A stretch of 56,447 nt of DNA from Deltaproteobacteria bacterium. Its GTDB lineage: Bacteria; Desulfobacterota; DSM-4660; Desulfatiglandales; Desulfatiglandaceae. Location of the stretch: assembly GCA_029933075.1 (NCBI GenBank), contig JAOZOW010000008.1, positions 1 to 56,447 of the forward strand, written 5' to 3'. Shown here piece after piece: positions 8,925 to 18,262 of this stretch (positions are counted from its first letter, which is position 1; each line of letters begins with the position of its first letter). Position numbers and translations under genes: made by a program. A model generated the notes under the pieces. It ran no database searches. It was given only the letters and a program-made list of their open reading frames with translations, and was not told the origin of the DNA.

Positions 8925-9785
8925 TTACCGCTTCTTGACGAGAATCAATGTCTTGCCTGATAGTCCCTCGAGCATCGGTTCCTCTCGTGGGGCAGGGCCT
9001 TGGGAAAGCGCGGGGAGCGTGAGGCGATAGGACTCGCCATCAGCGTTGAGCTCCCCTCGGTTGCCACCTTGATCATCAGCAGAAAGAGGCCCACAGGCTT
9101 CCTCGAAGATATCCCGGACGTATCGGAAAAGATAGGCATCAAGTGTCACGAAGACCTTTTGGTCTCTTGTCAGCTGGCCGAACAGGCCGAACCAGGCCGC
9201 GGCTACCGCACGGAGGTGCTCCTCCTCCAGAAAAGGGCTTGTTTCTGAGGCCGGCAGGTCTTCCAGGGGCCCTTTTTTCGGCGTCTCTTCTCCCAAAGCC
9301 TCTGCAAGTGGAGGTGGCGCGGATTTCGCCCTTTCCAGCATCTCTTCCACCTCCCCGTGTTGTATTTCCACCTCCTTGGCGAGATGGAGGATCAGGTGCC
9401 ATTTCAGGATCCGCTCTTCCTCGGCTCCGGTGGGGTATTTCCCCTCTTTCCCCCGGAGCAACCCCCTGATGCCCCAGGTTGTCTCTTCTGGGGGTTCGTC
9501 GTGACCGGCCGATTTTAGGAAAAAGGCATAGCCCTTGTCCGAATTTTGGGCCATCCATGCTCGGTACTCGGAAAAAAGCAGGAGAAAATCCTCCCCGGGT
9601 TTCATCTTCTCAGGAGGTCTTAGGATACTGATGAAGGGAGGGTCGTCATCACCGGTAGATCTCGCAAAAGCATCCATGAACCAGGGCTGACATATGATAA
9701 GGGCGTCAAAACGGGAGCGCATCAGATTCAGTTGCGCTCCCGTTATAGTAACGTGAGGGAAAAGAACTGCAGGGTGTTTGGCCAA
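8925..9785 (-). CDS. Conserved hypothetical protein
   Basis: A 286-residue soluble protein I cannot place in a family. The first half is compact and tryptophan-rich (LIICQPWFMDAFARS, TTWGIRGLLRGKEGKYP). A Pro/Glu-rich linker spans about residues 150-190 and a helical region follows (VFVTLDAYLFRYVRDIFEEA). There is no signal peptide or membrane helix. It starts eight bases after the acetoacetyl-CoA synthetase gene with a TTG preceded by a GGAAAGG run that is close to the start, so the true start may be slightly different. Its place between acs-like and CxxC genes implies a shared transcript, but not a shared pathway. Confidence 0.6.
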   Translation of the reverse strand: MAKHPAVLFPHVTITGAQLNLMRSRFDALIICQPWFMDAFARSTGDDDPPFISILRPPEKMKPGEDFLLLFSEYRAWMAQNSDKGYAFFLKSAGHDEPPEETTWGIRGLLRGKEGKYPTGAEEERILKWHLILHLAKEVEIQHGEVEEMLERAKSAPPPLAEALGEETPKKGPLEDLPASETSPFLEEEHLRAVAAAWFGLFGQLTRDQKVFVTLDAYLFRYVRDIFEEACGPLSADDQGGNRGELNADGESYRLTLPALSQGPAPREEPMLEGLSGKTLILVKKR

Positions 9786-9793
9786 ATCCTTTC

Positions 9794-11749
9794 CTAATCC
9801 TCCTGAAGTTCCGGCAGGTTGGCATAGTAGTCCAGTGATTCGGGGTTTTTCAAGGCGTCCTTGTTGAGGACTTCCTGCCCCTGGATTACCTTTTTGACTG
9901 CCAACTCCACTTTTTTCATGTTCAGGGTATAGGGGATGTCAGGGACCGATATGATCTTTGCAGGCACATGCCTTGGCGATGCGTTGGTCCTCAAGGTCTG
10001 CCTGATCTTATTTTTAAGGTCATCTGTCAATTCATGACCCTCTGCCATTTTGACAAAAAGGATTACTCGAACGTCATTTCTCCACGGTTGTCCCACCACC
10101 AGGCTGTCCTCGATCTCTTCCAACTGCTCGACCTGGCGATAAATCTCCGCCGTTCCAATGCGGACGCCCCCGGGATTAAGGGTAGCATCCGACCGGCCGT
10201 AAATCACGATGCCTCCCCTCTCGTTGATTTCAATGAAATCCCCGTGTCGCCATACATTGGGGTACACATCGAAGTAGGCAGAGTGGTACTTTTTTCCGTC
10301 CGGATCATCCCAGAAGTAGATGGGCATGGAGGGGAACGGCGCGGTGCAGACAAGCTCTCCCTGCTGGTTGATCACCGGCTTACCGTTTTCATCAAAGGCC
10401 TCCACTTTCATACCCAGGGGCCTGCACTGCAGCTCACCCGCATACACGGGCAGCATTGGGTTGCCGATGGCGAAGCAGCCGTTCAGGTCTGTTCCCCCTG
10501 AAATGGAGGCGAGCTGGACGTCCTCTTTAACCTCTTTGTAAATAAACTCGAAACCTTCCACGGAAAGTGGAGAGCCCGTGGAAAGAATGGTCCTCAGGGG
10601 CGCAAGATTGTATTCCTTGCCGGGCTTCACTCCTGCATTCATGAGTGCCGCGATGTATCCGGCGCTTGTCCCGAAAATACTTATTTTCTCATTTTGGGCC
10701 ATTTCCCATAGAGCGCCCGGGTGTGGATGGAAAGGGTTGCCGTCAAACAGAACAAGGGTTGCGCCCACTGCCAGGGAGCTGGTCAACCAGTTCCACATCA
10801 TCCACCCACAGGTGGTGAAGTAAAATATGGTATCCTCCCGTTTGAGGTCCGTATGAAGCATTAGTTCCTTCAGGTGGTGGATCAATATTCCGCCTGCGCT
10901 TTGGACCATACATTTGGGAAGCCCGGTTGTCCCAGAAGAGTACATGATGTAAAGGGGGTGTTCAAAGGGCAATTGCTCAAACTCTATTTCCAGGTTGTCC
11001 TCTTTGGATTTGAACTCCTCATAGAGAACCGCATTGGGCACCCCGCTGATATCCGGCTCCTTTTCCGTGTAAGGGACTACCACTACCTTTTTTGTGGTTG
11101 GAAGCTCCTTGAGGATGTTGGAGATACGTTCAAGAGAATCGAAACTTTTCCCTTTGAATGAATACCCGTTTGCCGTAAACAGGACCTTTGGTTTGATTTG
11201 GCCGAATCGATCCAGTACGCCCTTGATGCCGAAATCCGGGGAACATGAGGACCACACGGCGCCCAGGCTCGTGGCAGAAAGCATGGCAATGGTGGTCTGG
11301 GGCATGTTGGGCATGAACCCCACAACCCGATCACCGGGTTGAACGCCGAGTTCCTTCAACGATTTGGCCACCCGCGCCACTTCGTCGTATAGCTCGGCAT
11401 AAGTCATTTTGGTGGACTCTTGGGCTTCGCCCTTGAATATCAGGGCAACCCGGTCGTCCCTGTATCGAAGGAGGTTTTCCGCAAAATTGAGCTCAGCACC
11501 CGAGAACCACTTGGCTCCCGGCATCTTGGTAAGGTCGTCCACCACCTGGGTGTAAGGTTTGGAGGCCTTTATTTCCCCAAATTCCCACATGGACGCCCAA
11601 AAATCCGGGATATTTTCAATGGACCATTGGTAAAGGGCATCGTATTCGGTGAAGTTCTTTCCATATTTTTCATTTACTAATTTCATGAAACGATACATGT
11701 TGCTGTTTTTTATGCGTTCTTCCGAGGGTTGCCACAGTAATTTTCCCAT
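9794..11749 (-). CDS. Acetoacetyl-CoA synthetase
   Basis: A 651-residue cytoplasmic enzyme of the acyl-adenylate family that activates acetoacetate (or a similar short acid) with ATP and CoA. The N-terminal ACAS_N region begins with LLWQPSEERIKNSNMYRFM, typical of acetoacetyl-CoA synthetases rather than acetyl-CoA synthetases. The AMP-binding motif is YIMYSSGTTGLPKCMVQSAGG, read here as YSSGTTGLPK, and YGRSDATLNPGGVRIGTAEI is the late adenylation motif. The C-terminal domain has RHVPAKIISVPDIPYTLNMK, with the lysine that is acetylated in relatives. Length matches the family (about 650). The Shine-Dalgarno is AGGAGG eight bases before the ATG. It suggests acetoacetate or butyrate-type metabolism. 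Confidence 0.88.
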   Translation of the reverse strand: MGKLLWQPSEERIKNSNMYRFMKLVNEKYGKNFTEYDALYQWSIENIPDFWASMWEFGEIKASKPYTQVVDDLTKMPGAKWFSGAELNFAENLLRYRDDRVALIFKGEAQESTKMTYAELYDEVARVAKSLKELGVQPGDRVVGFMPNMPQTTIAMLSATSLGAVWSSCSPDFGIKGVLDRFGQIKPKVLFTANGYSFKGKSFDSLERISNILKELPTTKKVVVVPYTEKEPDISGVPNAVLYEEFKSKEDNLEIEFEQLPFEHPLYIMYSSGTTGLPKCMVQSAGGILIHHLKELMLHTDLKREDTIFYFTTCGWMMWNWLTSSLAVGATLVLFDGNPFHPHPGALWEMAQNEKISIFGTSAGYIAALMNAGVKPGKEYNLAPLRTILSTGSPLSVEGFEFIYKEVKEDVQLASISGGTDLNGCFAIGNPMLPVYAGELQCRPLGMKVEAFDENGKPVINQQGELVCTAPFPSMPIYFWDDPDGKKYHSAYFDVYPNVWRHGDFIEINERGGIVIYGRSDATLNPGGVRIGTAEIYRQVEQLEEIEDSLVVGQPWRNDVRVILFVKMAEGHELTDDLKNKIRQTLRTNASPRHVPAKIISVPDIPYTLNMKKVELAVKKVIQGQEVLNKDALKNPESLDYYANLPELQED

Positions 11750-11810
11750 TTTTGCCTCCTGCGATCAGTGATAGGTATATAAGGGTTGAACTTGTTCTGC
11801 TGTCATCTTT

Positions 11811-11829
11811 GGCCCTTACGGGCAGGGCC
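11811..11829. repeat. Inverted repeat GGCCCT/AGGGCC
   Basis: A perfect 6-base stem with a 7-base loop, in the predicted 5' leader of the acetoacetyl-CoA synthetase transcript. No T-run follows on the - strand, so it is not a clear terminator. It may be a leader hairpin. Confidence 0.45.
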
Positions 11830-11843
11830 TTGAAGATATTTTT

Positions 11844-11872
11844 TCTATATCACCAAAGGAAAAATTTTTCAA
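11844..11872 (-). promoter_or_regulatory. Sigma-70-type promoter for acetoacetyl-CoA synthetase
   Basis: On the - strand, TTGAAA (-35, 11872-11867) and TATAGA (-10, 11849-11844) are separated by exactly 17 bases. Transcription would start near 11837 and give a leader of about 88 bases that contains the hairpin at 11811-11829. Confidence 0.6.
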
Positions 11873-12103
11873 AGCCTATTACTCCCCTCCTTGCCCTCAA
11901 TAAAACTCGTTTAATGTTCCGGCATAATAAATCTGGGCGGAGAAAATTCATTCGCGCAGCCTGAGTATAGCCCCTTACAGTGGTGGCCCAAAGCCGGGCC
12001 CTCTGGAACCGGATCTTTACTTGTCTTTGAGTTGAAGTTGTCTATGGGCTCGGCTTTTTAGAACCGGGGCAGGGGATATTTTTTCACTGCCCTCCTGTAC
12101 CCT

Positions 12104-12116
12104 GCGATCAGATCGC
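12104..12116. repeat. Perfect palindrome GCGATC-A-GATCGC
   Basis: A 13-base perfect inverted repeat about 225 bases upstream of lutA and 355 bases upstream of the divergent synthetase gene. Its size and symmetry suit a dimeric repressor site. The left half is part of a repeated CCTGCGATCAG element also present at 11758-11768. Confidence 0.4.
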
Positions 12117-12150
12117 GGCTATCAACCCTGTGGAATGAGCAGAAGGAATT

Positions 12151-12174
12151 AGGACTTGTTTTTTTAACAAGCCT
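12151..12174. repeat. Inverted repeat with CTTGTT/AACAAG stem
   Basis: CTTGTT and AACAAG form a 6-base stem around five T residues, extended by AGG/CCT after one bulged base. No T-run follows on either strand. It may be a leader hairpin or operator upstream of lutA. Confidence 0.4.
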
Positions 12175-12340
12175 GTATCATATTTCTTGGGCAAGTTCGA
12201 CAGCCTTTACCGGGGAAATGCTGCTCATCAGCAATAGTTGTTGATTTTTTCAGGGGGGCAAAGGTTTTCCTGTACCCCTCCTTTTGTGTAAGGCGTAAGC
12301 GCAGCCAAAATTGCACATCTGCAGCAACGGTATGCATTCC

Positions 12341-13063
12341 ATGAACCATCCTGTCACCCTGTTTGTTCAGTGCCTGGTGGATGCCCTTTACCCGGAGGTA
12401 GGGGAGGCGGTCGTCCGTATTTTCCAGAAGCTCGGTATCCCGATTGAGTGCCCTACAGCCCAGACCTGCTGCGGTCAGCCCGCCTTTAACACGGGTTACC
12501 GGAAGGAGGCCAGGAGTGCTGCCAAGCGGTTCATTGAAATTTTCGAGGGGGCTGAACGGATTGTCTGCCCTTCGGGGTCCTGCGTGCATATGGTTCGACA
12601 TCACTATGCGGATCTGTTTGCAGATGATCCCGAATGGGCTCGACGGGCCAAGGAGATAGGCGCCAGGACCTATGAGCTGAGCGAATATCTTGTTGACGTC
12701 CTCGGAGTTGAAGACCTTGGCGCCGCGTACCACGGTAAGATTACATATCACGATTCCTGCCATCTGCTTCGGGGGCTCGGTATTGCCGAGCAACCCCGGA
12801 GGCTTATCCGACATGTAAGAGGCGCGGAGTTAATCGAGATGAAAGACTCAGAGCGGTGCTGCGGATTCGGGGGGGCATTCTCATTCAAGTACCCCGATAT
12901 TTCGGCCGCTATTCTGGATGACAAGGTGAAAAATATCGTGGCAACGGGTGCTGATCTGGTGGTGGGATGCGACATGAGCTGCCTCATGAGCATTCAGGGA
13001 AGGCTTAGCCGAATAGGCTCTTCCATAGCCGTTTTGCATATTGCACAACTGCTTGCAGGGTAA
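12341..13063 (+). CDS. lutA: LutA-like Fe-S oxidoreductase subunit (CCG domains)
   Basis: A 240-residue cytoplasmic protein made of two cysteine-rich CCG domains, the first with TCCGQPAFNTGY and the second with RCCGFGGAFSFKYPDI. The pattern matches LutA/YkgE, part of the LutABC complex that oxidises L-lactate to pyruvate in Bacillus and others. The start at 12341 is chosen because family members begin immediately before the first strand, here TLFVQCLVDALYPEVGEA. In-frame alternatives are ATG at 12332 and TTG at 12311. No strong ribosome site is visible. It leads a compact lutA-lutB-lutC cluster. Confidence 0.9.
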   Translation: MNHPVTLFVQCLVDALYPEVGEAVVRIFQKLGIPIECPTAQTCCGQPAFNTGYRKEARSAAKRFIEIFEGAERIVCPSGSCVHMVRHHYADLFADDPEWARRAKEIGARTYELSEYLVDVLGVEDLGAAYHGKITYHDSCHLLRGLGIAEQPRRLIRHVRGAELIEMKDSERCCGFGGAFSFKYPDISAAILDDKVKNIVATGADLVVGCDMSCLMSIQGRLSRIGSSIAVLHIAQLLAG

Positions 13064-13080
13064 GGGAACTGAGGGCTGAC

Positions 13081-14541
13081 GTGAGCGAGATCAGGACAGA
13101 ATATTACAGGGATGGGGCAAGAAAGGCACAACAAGACCCGGTATTGCAAAGTGCACTTGCGGCCGCCCAGTCCAGGATTGGAGGGGCAACGGCAAAGGCT
13201 TATATGGATTTTCCGGAAGGCCCCGGACTGAGGCTCTTGGGCCACGACATTCGAATGAAGGCCATAGAAAATTTGGATATCCTGCTGGAGACTTTGGTAG
13301 AGAACATACAGAAAAAAGGGGGCCATGTACATTTTGCCAAAGATGGGAGAGAGGCTACAGAGTACTGTAAAGAGATAGCCCTCAGCAGGGGGGTCAGGCG
13401 GGTGGTTAAAGGGAAGTCCATGGTGACCGAAGAGATCGGTCTTAACTCGGCGCTCATGGAAGAGGGAATAAAGGTAACGGAAACAGACCTCGGGGAATTC
13501 ATTGTGCAGTTGGCAGGGGAGCATCCCTCCCACATCATCGCACCTGCTGTTCACAAGACCAGGAGGGAGATAGGCAAGCTTTTCTCGGAGAAACTGGGGA
13601 TACCATATACCACCGATCCGCCGACCCTCACACAAGCGGCCAGAAAGGCGCTTCGGGAAGAATTTCTATCAGCCGACATGGGAATATCGGGCTGTAACTT
13701 GGCATGCGCTGAGACAGGGCATATCACGACCGTCTCCAATGAGGGAAATATCCGTATGGCAACAACCCTGCCCAAGATCCATGTGGTGTTTATGGGCATG
13801 GAGAGAATAGTGGCTCGTCTCGAAGATCACGATATATTATTGAGGCTTTTGGCAACCGGGGCTGCAGCCCAGAAAATGGCCGTTTATGTCAGCTATATCG
13901 GAGGGCCCAGGACTCCAGGCCAGCAAGACGGACCGGAAGAGTTCCACCTGATTATTCTTGACAATGGTCGCTCAAGAATACTTGCCGATGAAGAATTTCG
14001 GGAGATTCTTTGCTGTATTCGTTGTGCAGCCTGCCTCAATGTCTGTCCGGTATATGGGAAGATAGGGGGACACGCTTACGGACACACCTACTGCGGACCG
14101 ATCGGCGCAGTCTTGACCCCACTCCTTGTAGGAGTTAATCGGGCAAAAGACCTGTGTATGGGCGAGACCCTGTGCGGGGCGTGTCAGGCCGCATGCCCTG
14201 TGAATATTGATATCCCCCGGATGTTGCTTTCCTTGCGAGCCAAGCTTGCAGATGGGGACCCTCAATGGTCGGTCACTAGGTCCAGCTTAATGGAAAAGGC
14301 GTTTTATATGGCATGGGCCGGAATGGTGCGTGATCGCAGGATGTACGAGCTTGCTTTGCGGGCTGTCTCAGGGGCGCAAAAGCTCTTGCCGAGAAGGGAA
14401 GGATGGGTCCATCGACTGCCACCGCCTTTTCATGGGTGGAGCATCCACCGGGATATGAAGCCGGTGAGCGGGAAAAGTTTTATCAGACGATGGTCGGAGA
14501 CGCATGGGAGGAGAGGTGAGGGGGGCAATGAACCCAGGTGA
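13081..14541 (+). CDS. lutB: LutB-like iron-sulfur protein
   Basis: A 486-residue subunit of the lactate-utilization complex. The N-terminal two thirds form a LUD domain (for example SRGVRRVVKGKSMVTEEIGLN). Two 4Fe-4S motifs follow, CIRCAACLNVCPVYG and CGACQAACPVNIDIP, then a C-terminal helical domain. It likely relays electrons from lactate oxidation to a membrane acceptor. It starts with GTG at 13081, 17 bases after lutA. Its last codons overlap the start of lutC. Length and domain order match LutB/YkgF. Confidence 0.92.
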   Translation: MSEIRTEYYRDGARKAQQDPVLQSALAAAQSRIGGATAKAYMDFPEGPGLRLLGHDIRMKAIENLDILLETLVENIQKKGGHVHFAKDGREATEYCKEIALSRGVRRVVKGKSMVTEEIGLNSALMEEGIKVTETDLGEFIVQLAGEHPSHIIAPAVHKTRREIGKLFSEKLGIPYTTDPPTLTQAARKALREEFLSADMGISGCNLACAETGHITTVSNEGNIRMATTLPKIHVVFMGMERIVARLEDHDILLRLLATGAAAQKMAVYVSYIGGPRTPGQQDGPEEFHLIILDNGRSRILADEEFREILCCIRCAACLNVCPVYGKIGGHAYGHTYCGPIGAVLTPLLVGVNRAKDLCMGETLCGACQAACPVNIDIPRMLLSLRAKLADGDPQWSVTRSSLMEKAFYMAWAGMVRDRRMYELALRAVSGAQKLLPRREGWVHRLPPPFHGWSIHRDMKPVSGKSFIRRWSETHGRRGEGGNEPR

Positions 14542-15286
14542 TAATAAAGAATTTATTAGAAAGATAAGATTGGCTCTCGGGTACAGGTCTCAAGGGGGAC
14601 GGACTTTTTCCGGCGTCTTTCCCGATGGTCGGGCAGAAGAATCCGTGGAACTCATAAGGAGAATAAAGAACAGGGGACCGGATGAGAGGCAGTGGTTGTT
14701 GGCAAGGCTTATTGAAGAGGCGAAGGCCCTCAACATGATGGTTGTTCCGGTCAAAGACGCACAGAGTGCGGCAAAGCAAATCGCTAAGGTTGCGCAGGAA
14801 AAGGAAACGGAATGGGGCGGACCGAAGCGGGTTATTGCATGGGAGCACCCCCTTATTGAAAGGATGAAGCTCAACCGAGAACTCCAAAAGAAAGGCATTC
14901 CCCTTGATTTCACCATTCCCGGCCCTGCAGGCATGGGAACGGACATGGTTCGCGAAAGGGTTATTGCTTCCTATATCGGGGTAACATCAGCGGAGTTTTG
15001 CGTAGCTTCCTCTGCTACATTGGTCATGAAAACAAGGCCCGGTCAGCCGCGCTCGGTATCTCTTGTGCCTACCATACACATGGCGGTGATTGAACAGGAC
15101 CAAATTATTGCAGATCTACGTGAGCTATACGCTTTGCTCAAATGGGATCCTTACCACAAGGAGGAGGGATTGACCAATTGCATGACCTTCATCACGGGGC
15201 CGAGCAAGACCGGTGATATCGAGCTGATCCTGATTCATGGGGCCCATGGGCCCAAGGAGCTTTATCTATATGTGATCACCGGATGA
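14528..15286 (+). CDS. lutC: LutC-like LUD-domain protein
   Basis: A 252-residue protein with a single LUD domain (LutC/YkgG), the third member of the LutABC lactate-utilization complex. Characteristic stretches are TSAEFCVASSATLVM, SLVPTIHMAVIEQDQI and FITGPSKTGDIELILIHGAHG. The start at 14528 has a GAGGTGAGG ribosome site and overlaps the lutB stop by 14 bases; an ATG at 14504 would overlap more. In this neighbour set the complex could serve lactate or another 2-hydroxy acid; the sequence does not decide the substrate. Confidence 0.9.
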   Translation: MNPGDNKEFIRKIRLALGYRSQGGRTFSGVFPDGRAEESVELIRRIKNRGPDERQWLLARLIEEAKALNMMVVPVKDAQSAAKQIAKVAQEKETEWGGPKRVIAWEHPLIERMKLNRELQKKGIPLDFTIPGPAGMGTDMVRERVIASYIGVTSAEFCVASSATLVMKTRPGQPRSVSLVPTIHMAVIEQDQIIADLRELYALLKWDPYHKEEGLTNCMTFITGPSKTGDIELILIHGAHGPKELYLYVITG

Positions 15287-15288
15287 AG

Positions 15289-15308
15289 GAAAGCGCATCC
15301 CGCTTTTC
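15289..15308 (+). terminator. Weak terminator-like hairpin after lutC
   Basis: AAAGCG (15290-15295) and CGCTTT (15301-15306) form a 6-base stem with a 5-base loop right after the lutC stop. The T-tract is only a few bases long, so termination would be inefficient. Confidence 0.35.
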
Positions 15309-15401
15309 ACACCCTTACATCCCTTCCGGTTTACGAGACATCAAATCCCCACTTTAATCATGATTCATTTCTGAACCCACAATATTATAAATCCTTTTAC
15401 C

Positions 15402-15430
15402 TTGACTAAGTACCGCTATTGGATTAGTAA
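15402..15430 (+). promoter_or_regulatory. Possible promoter upstream of lysS
   Basis: TTGACT (15402-15407) is followed after 17 bases by TAGTAA (15425-15430), a weak -10. The surrounding 10-mer CTTGACTAAG also occurs upstream of dprA at 55082-55091. Confidence 0.35.
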
Positions 15431-15498
15431 TTTACGTTTAATTTTGGCAAAGGGCACGAAGTGTTGGAAGCCTTTGCGGAGGTGAATCTGGGCAAGTC

Positions 15499-16983
15499 AT
15501 GGAAAAGCCGGATCCGTTGATCGAGGAAAGAATCAATAAAGGGGAAAAGTTGAAGGCCATGGGAGTGAACCTTTACCCTGCTGGGTATCCCAGGGACATG
15601 ACCGTGTCGGAGGCCCTGGAGCGGGTCGGTAATCTGGAGGCAGAGGCCCTGGAAAAGCAGAGTGAGTCCCATACCATGGCCGGCAGGATCGTGGCGCTGA
15701 GGGATTTCGGGAAGGCCGCTTTCATTCACCTCAAGGACGGGACAGGGAAGATCCAGGCTTACATCCGCAAAGACAAAGTGGGCGAAGCTGCCTTCAAGGT
15801 TTTCAAGTTAATGGACATAGGGGACTTTATCGGACTCAGAGGCCCTTTTTTCCGAACGAGAACCGGCGAGTTGACTCTTATGGCCGAGGAGTTGACCCTG
15901 CTGTCAAAATCCCTGAGGCCTCTTCCCGAGAAATGGCACGGGCTGACCGATGTGGAGACAAGATATCGGCAGCGCTATGTGGACCTGATTGTCAATGATC
16001 ATGTCAAAGAGGTATTCATCCTAAGAAGCCGCATAATTCAGGCCATACGAGAGTTTTTTATTGCGAGGGATTTTCTTGAAGTGGAGACTCCCATGATGCA
16101 GCCCATCCCGGGCGGAGCAACGGCCAGACCTTTCAAGACCTTCCATAATGCCCTTGGAATGACGCTGTACCTGAGAGTTGCGCCAGAGCTTTATCTCAAA
16201 CGCTTGGTGGTGGGCGGGTTGGAAAGAGTGTTTGAGATCAACCGCAATTTCAGAAACGAGGGGATTTCAATAAGGCACAACCCCGAGTTCACTATGCTGG
16301 AGTTCTACATGGCATATGCCACTTACGAAGACCTGATGGCACTGACCGAAGAGCTTTTCAACGATATGCTTCAACGTATCTTCGGGACGAATGTCATAGA
16401 GTACCAAGGCAACACCATCGACTTTGCCTCTCCGTGGCCGAGAATTTCGCTTTTTGACAGCCTACGGGAATGGGGAGGGATGGGAGAGGAGATCTTTAAA
16501 GAAAGGGAGGCGGCTGCCAGGTTTGCGGCAAAGGCGGAGGTCAGCATATCGGAAAAGGACAGCCACGGGAAGATATTGACCAAGCTTTTTGAGCACCTGG
16601 TGGAGCCTCGATTGATCAGGCCCACGTTTATAATTGGATATCCCACGGATGTTTCTCCGCTCTCAAGACGCAGCGATGAATCACCTGATATCACCGACCG
16701 ATTTGAGCTGTTTATCGGGGGCAGAGAGATCGCCAATGCGTTCACGGAGCTTAATGACCCCGTTGATCAGAGACGGAGATTTGAATATCAGGTAGCCCTC
16801 CGCGAGGCAGGGGACGAAGAGGCCCAGTTCATGGATGAGGACTACCTGACGGCCCTTGAATATGGGATGCCTCCCACAGCGGGTGAAGGGATTGGGATTG
16901 ACAGGGTTATCATGCTCCTTACGGACTCTCCGTCGATTCGGGACGTTATTCTGTTTCCCCAGATGAGACCCAAGGTCGGCTGA
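15499..16983 (+). CDS. lysS: Lysyl-tRNA synthetase, class II
   Basis: A 494-residue cytoplasmic enzyme that charges tRNA-Lys. The N-terminal OB-fold anticodon-binding domain spans roughly residues 55-150 ([21 protein letters not shown]). The class II core has motif 1 around [11 protein letters not shown]-like text ([18 protein letters not shown]), motif 2 as [20 protein letters not shown], and motif 3 near [12 protein letters not shown]. Length and order match bacterial LysS. It is followed after seven bases by the lipoprotein-release gene, an arrangement (lysS-lolC-lolD) often seen in this bacterial group. Confidence 0.95.
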   Translation: MEKPDPLIEERINKGEKLKAMGVNLYPAGYPRDMTVSEALERVGNLEAEALEKQSESHTMAGRIVALRDFGKAAFIHLKDGTGKIQAYIRKDKVGEAAFKVFKLMDIGDFIGLRGPFFRTRTGELTLMAEELTLLSKSLRPLPEKWHGLTDVETRYRQRYVDLIVNDHVKEVFILRSRIIQAIREFFIARDFLEVETPMMQPIPGGATARPFKTFHNALGMTLYLRVAPELYLKRLVVGGLERVFEINRNFRNEGISIRHNPEFTMLEFYMAYATYEDLMALTEELFNDMLQRIFGTNVIEYQGNTIDFASPWPRISLFDSLREWGGMGEEIFKEREAAARFAAKAEVSISEKDSHGKILTKLFEHLVEPRLIRPTFIIGYPTDVSPLSRRSDESPDITDRFELFIGGREIANAFTELNDPVDQRRRFEYQVALREAGDEEAQFMDEDYLTALEYGMPPTAGEGIGIDRVIMLLTDSPSIRDVILFPQMRPKVG

Positions 16984-16990
16984 TTCTTAA

Positions 16991-18214
16991 ATGTTCGAAC
17001 TATTTCTCGGAATAAGATACCTCAAGGCCAAACGGAAACAGGCCTTCATTTCGGTAATAACTATCATTTCGATCTTGGGCGTCATGGTGGGGGTAATGGC
17101 CCTCGTGGTTGTGCTCTCTGTGATGAACGGTTTCAGGGCCGATCTTATGTCTAAGATCCTGGGCGTCAATTCACACCTGCTGATACTCAATTATAGGGGA
17201 GCCTTTGGAGACTATGAGGCCGTCAGGAAGAAAGCGCTCGAGACGGAGGGCGTAGTCGCCCTTACCCCATTCATTTATAATCAGGTAATGGTCAAGCACA
17301 GCGGAAATGTTTCGGGGGCCGTGTTGAGGGGAATCGACCCGGTGAGCGTCGGAAAGGTCCTGGCCATAGAGAAGATGGTGACAAAGGGCTCTATCGGTTC
17401 TCTTAAAACCAGGTGGGGGGGGCTCCCTGGGATTATCATAGGCCGGGAGTTGTCCAGACAGATAGGGGCCTTTCCCGGGGATACGCTCACGGTTGTTTCG
17501 CCCGAGGGAAAGCTAACGCCGCTTGGGAGAGTTCCCAATACGCGCCGTTTCAAAGTTACGGCGATTTTCGACTCGGGAATGTACGAGTATGACGCCTCCA
17601 TGGTGTTCGTTTCCATCAAAGAGGCCCAGGATTTTCTCGGGCTGGGTGACAGGGTGACCGGCCTGGAGGCGAGGGTTCATGATGTTGACCAATCGGACAC
17701 AATCTCCAGGGCCGTTGAGAAAAGACTCGGCTATCCCTATTGGACCAAAGACTGGAAGGTTATGAACAGGAGCCTGTTTGCCGCTCTGAAACTGGAAAAA
17801 ATCACCATGTTCGTGATTCTTACCATGATCGTTCTTGTGGGGGCGTTGAATATTATCAGCACCTTGGTGATGGTGGTCATGGAAAAGACAAAGGATATAG
17901 CGGTGTTGAGGGCCATGGGGGCTTCGTCCAGGAGTGTGATGAGTATTTTTATCTTCCAGGGCCTGATGGTGGGGCTGATCGGAACCGTGACGGGCTTGGC
18001 ATCTGGCTTGGTTCTCTGTCGTCTGCTCGCAAAATACAAATTTATTACATTACCGTCAGACGTTTATTATATCTCCACCCTGCCTGTCAGAGTGGAGTGG
18101 ATGGATGTATGGTTTGTTGCCCTGGCCGCAGTGGTAATCTCTTTTCTCGCAACCATCTATCCCTCCTGGTATGCATCCAGATTGCATCCGGCCGAGGCCT
18201 TGAGGTATGAGTGA
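16991..18214 (+). CDS. lolC: Lipoprotein-releasing system transmembrane protein LolC/LolE
   Basis: A 407-residue inner-membrane permease of the LolCDE complex, which extracts outer-membrane lipoproteins and hands them to LolA. It shows an N-terminal membrane helix (VITIISILGVMVGVMALVV), a MacB-like periplasmic domain of about 200 residues, and three C-terminal helices (KITMFVILTMIVLVGALNI onward). Only one copy is present, so it probably forms a homodimer with LolD, as in bacteria with a single LolF-type subunit. The ATG is seven bases after lysS. Confidence 0.9.
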   Translation: MFELFLGIRYLKAKRKQAFISVITIISILGVMVGVMALVVVLSVMNGFRADLMSKILGVNSHLLILNYRGAFGDYEAVRKKALETEGVVALTPFIYNQVMVKHSGNVSGAVLRGIDPVSVGKVLAIEKMVTKGSIGSLKTRWGGLPGIIIGRELSRQIGAFPGDTLTVVSPEGKLTPLGRVPNTRRFKVTAIFDSGMYEYDASMVFVSIKEAQDFLGLGDRVTGLEARVHDVDQSDTISRAVEKRLGYPYWTKDWKVMNRSLFAALKLEKITMFVILTMIVLVGALNIISTLVMVVMEKTKDIAVLRAMGASSRSVMSIFIFQGLMVGLIGTVTGLASGLVLCRLLAKYKFITLPSDVYYISTLPVRVEWMDVWFVALAAVVISFLATIYPSWYASRLHPAEALRYE

Positions 18215-18262
18215 AAGGCAGGAGGTGGATCAATATTGGGAAAGGCAAGGGTGTAAGGCTGA

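Larger units (their letters stand above)
11750..12340. other. 590-base divergent intergenic region rich in inverted repeats
   Basis: No gene is supported here between the acetoacetyl-CoA synthetase gene and lutA. It holds a good promoter on the - strand (11844-11872), a GGCCCT/AGGGCC hairpin (11811-11829), a GGCCC/GGGCC hairpin (11985-12000), a perfect GCGATC-A-GATCGC palindrome (12104-12116), and a CTTGTT/AACAAG hairpin (12151-12174). The 11-mer CCTGCGATCAG occurs at both ends (11758-11768 and 12101-12111). No clear + strand promoter for lutA was found. Confidence 0.6.

Noticed and set aside
12164-12814. Antisense frame over lutA
   Set aside because: It opposes a clearly recognised LutA gene and shows no domain of its own.
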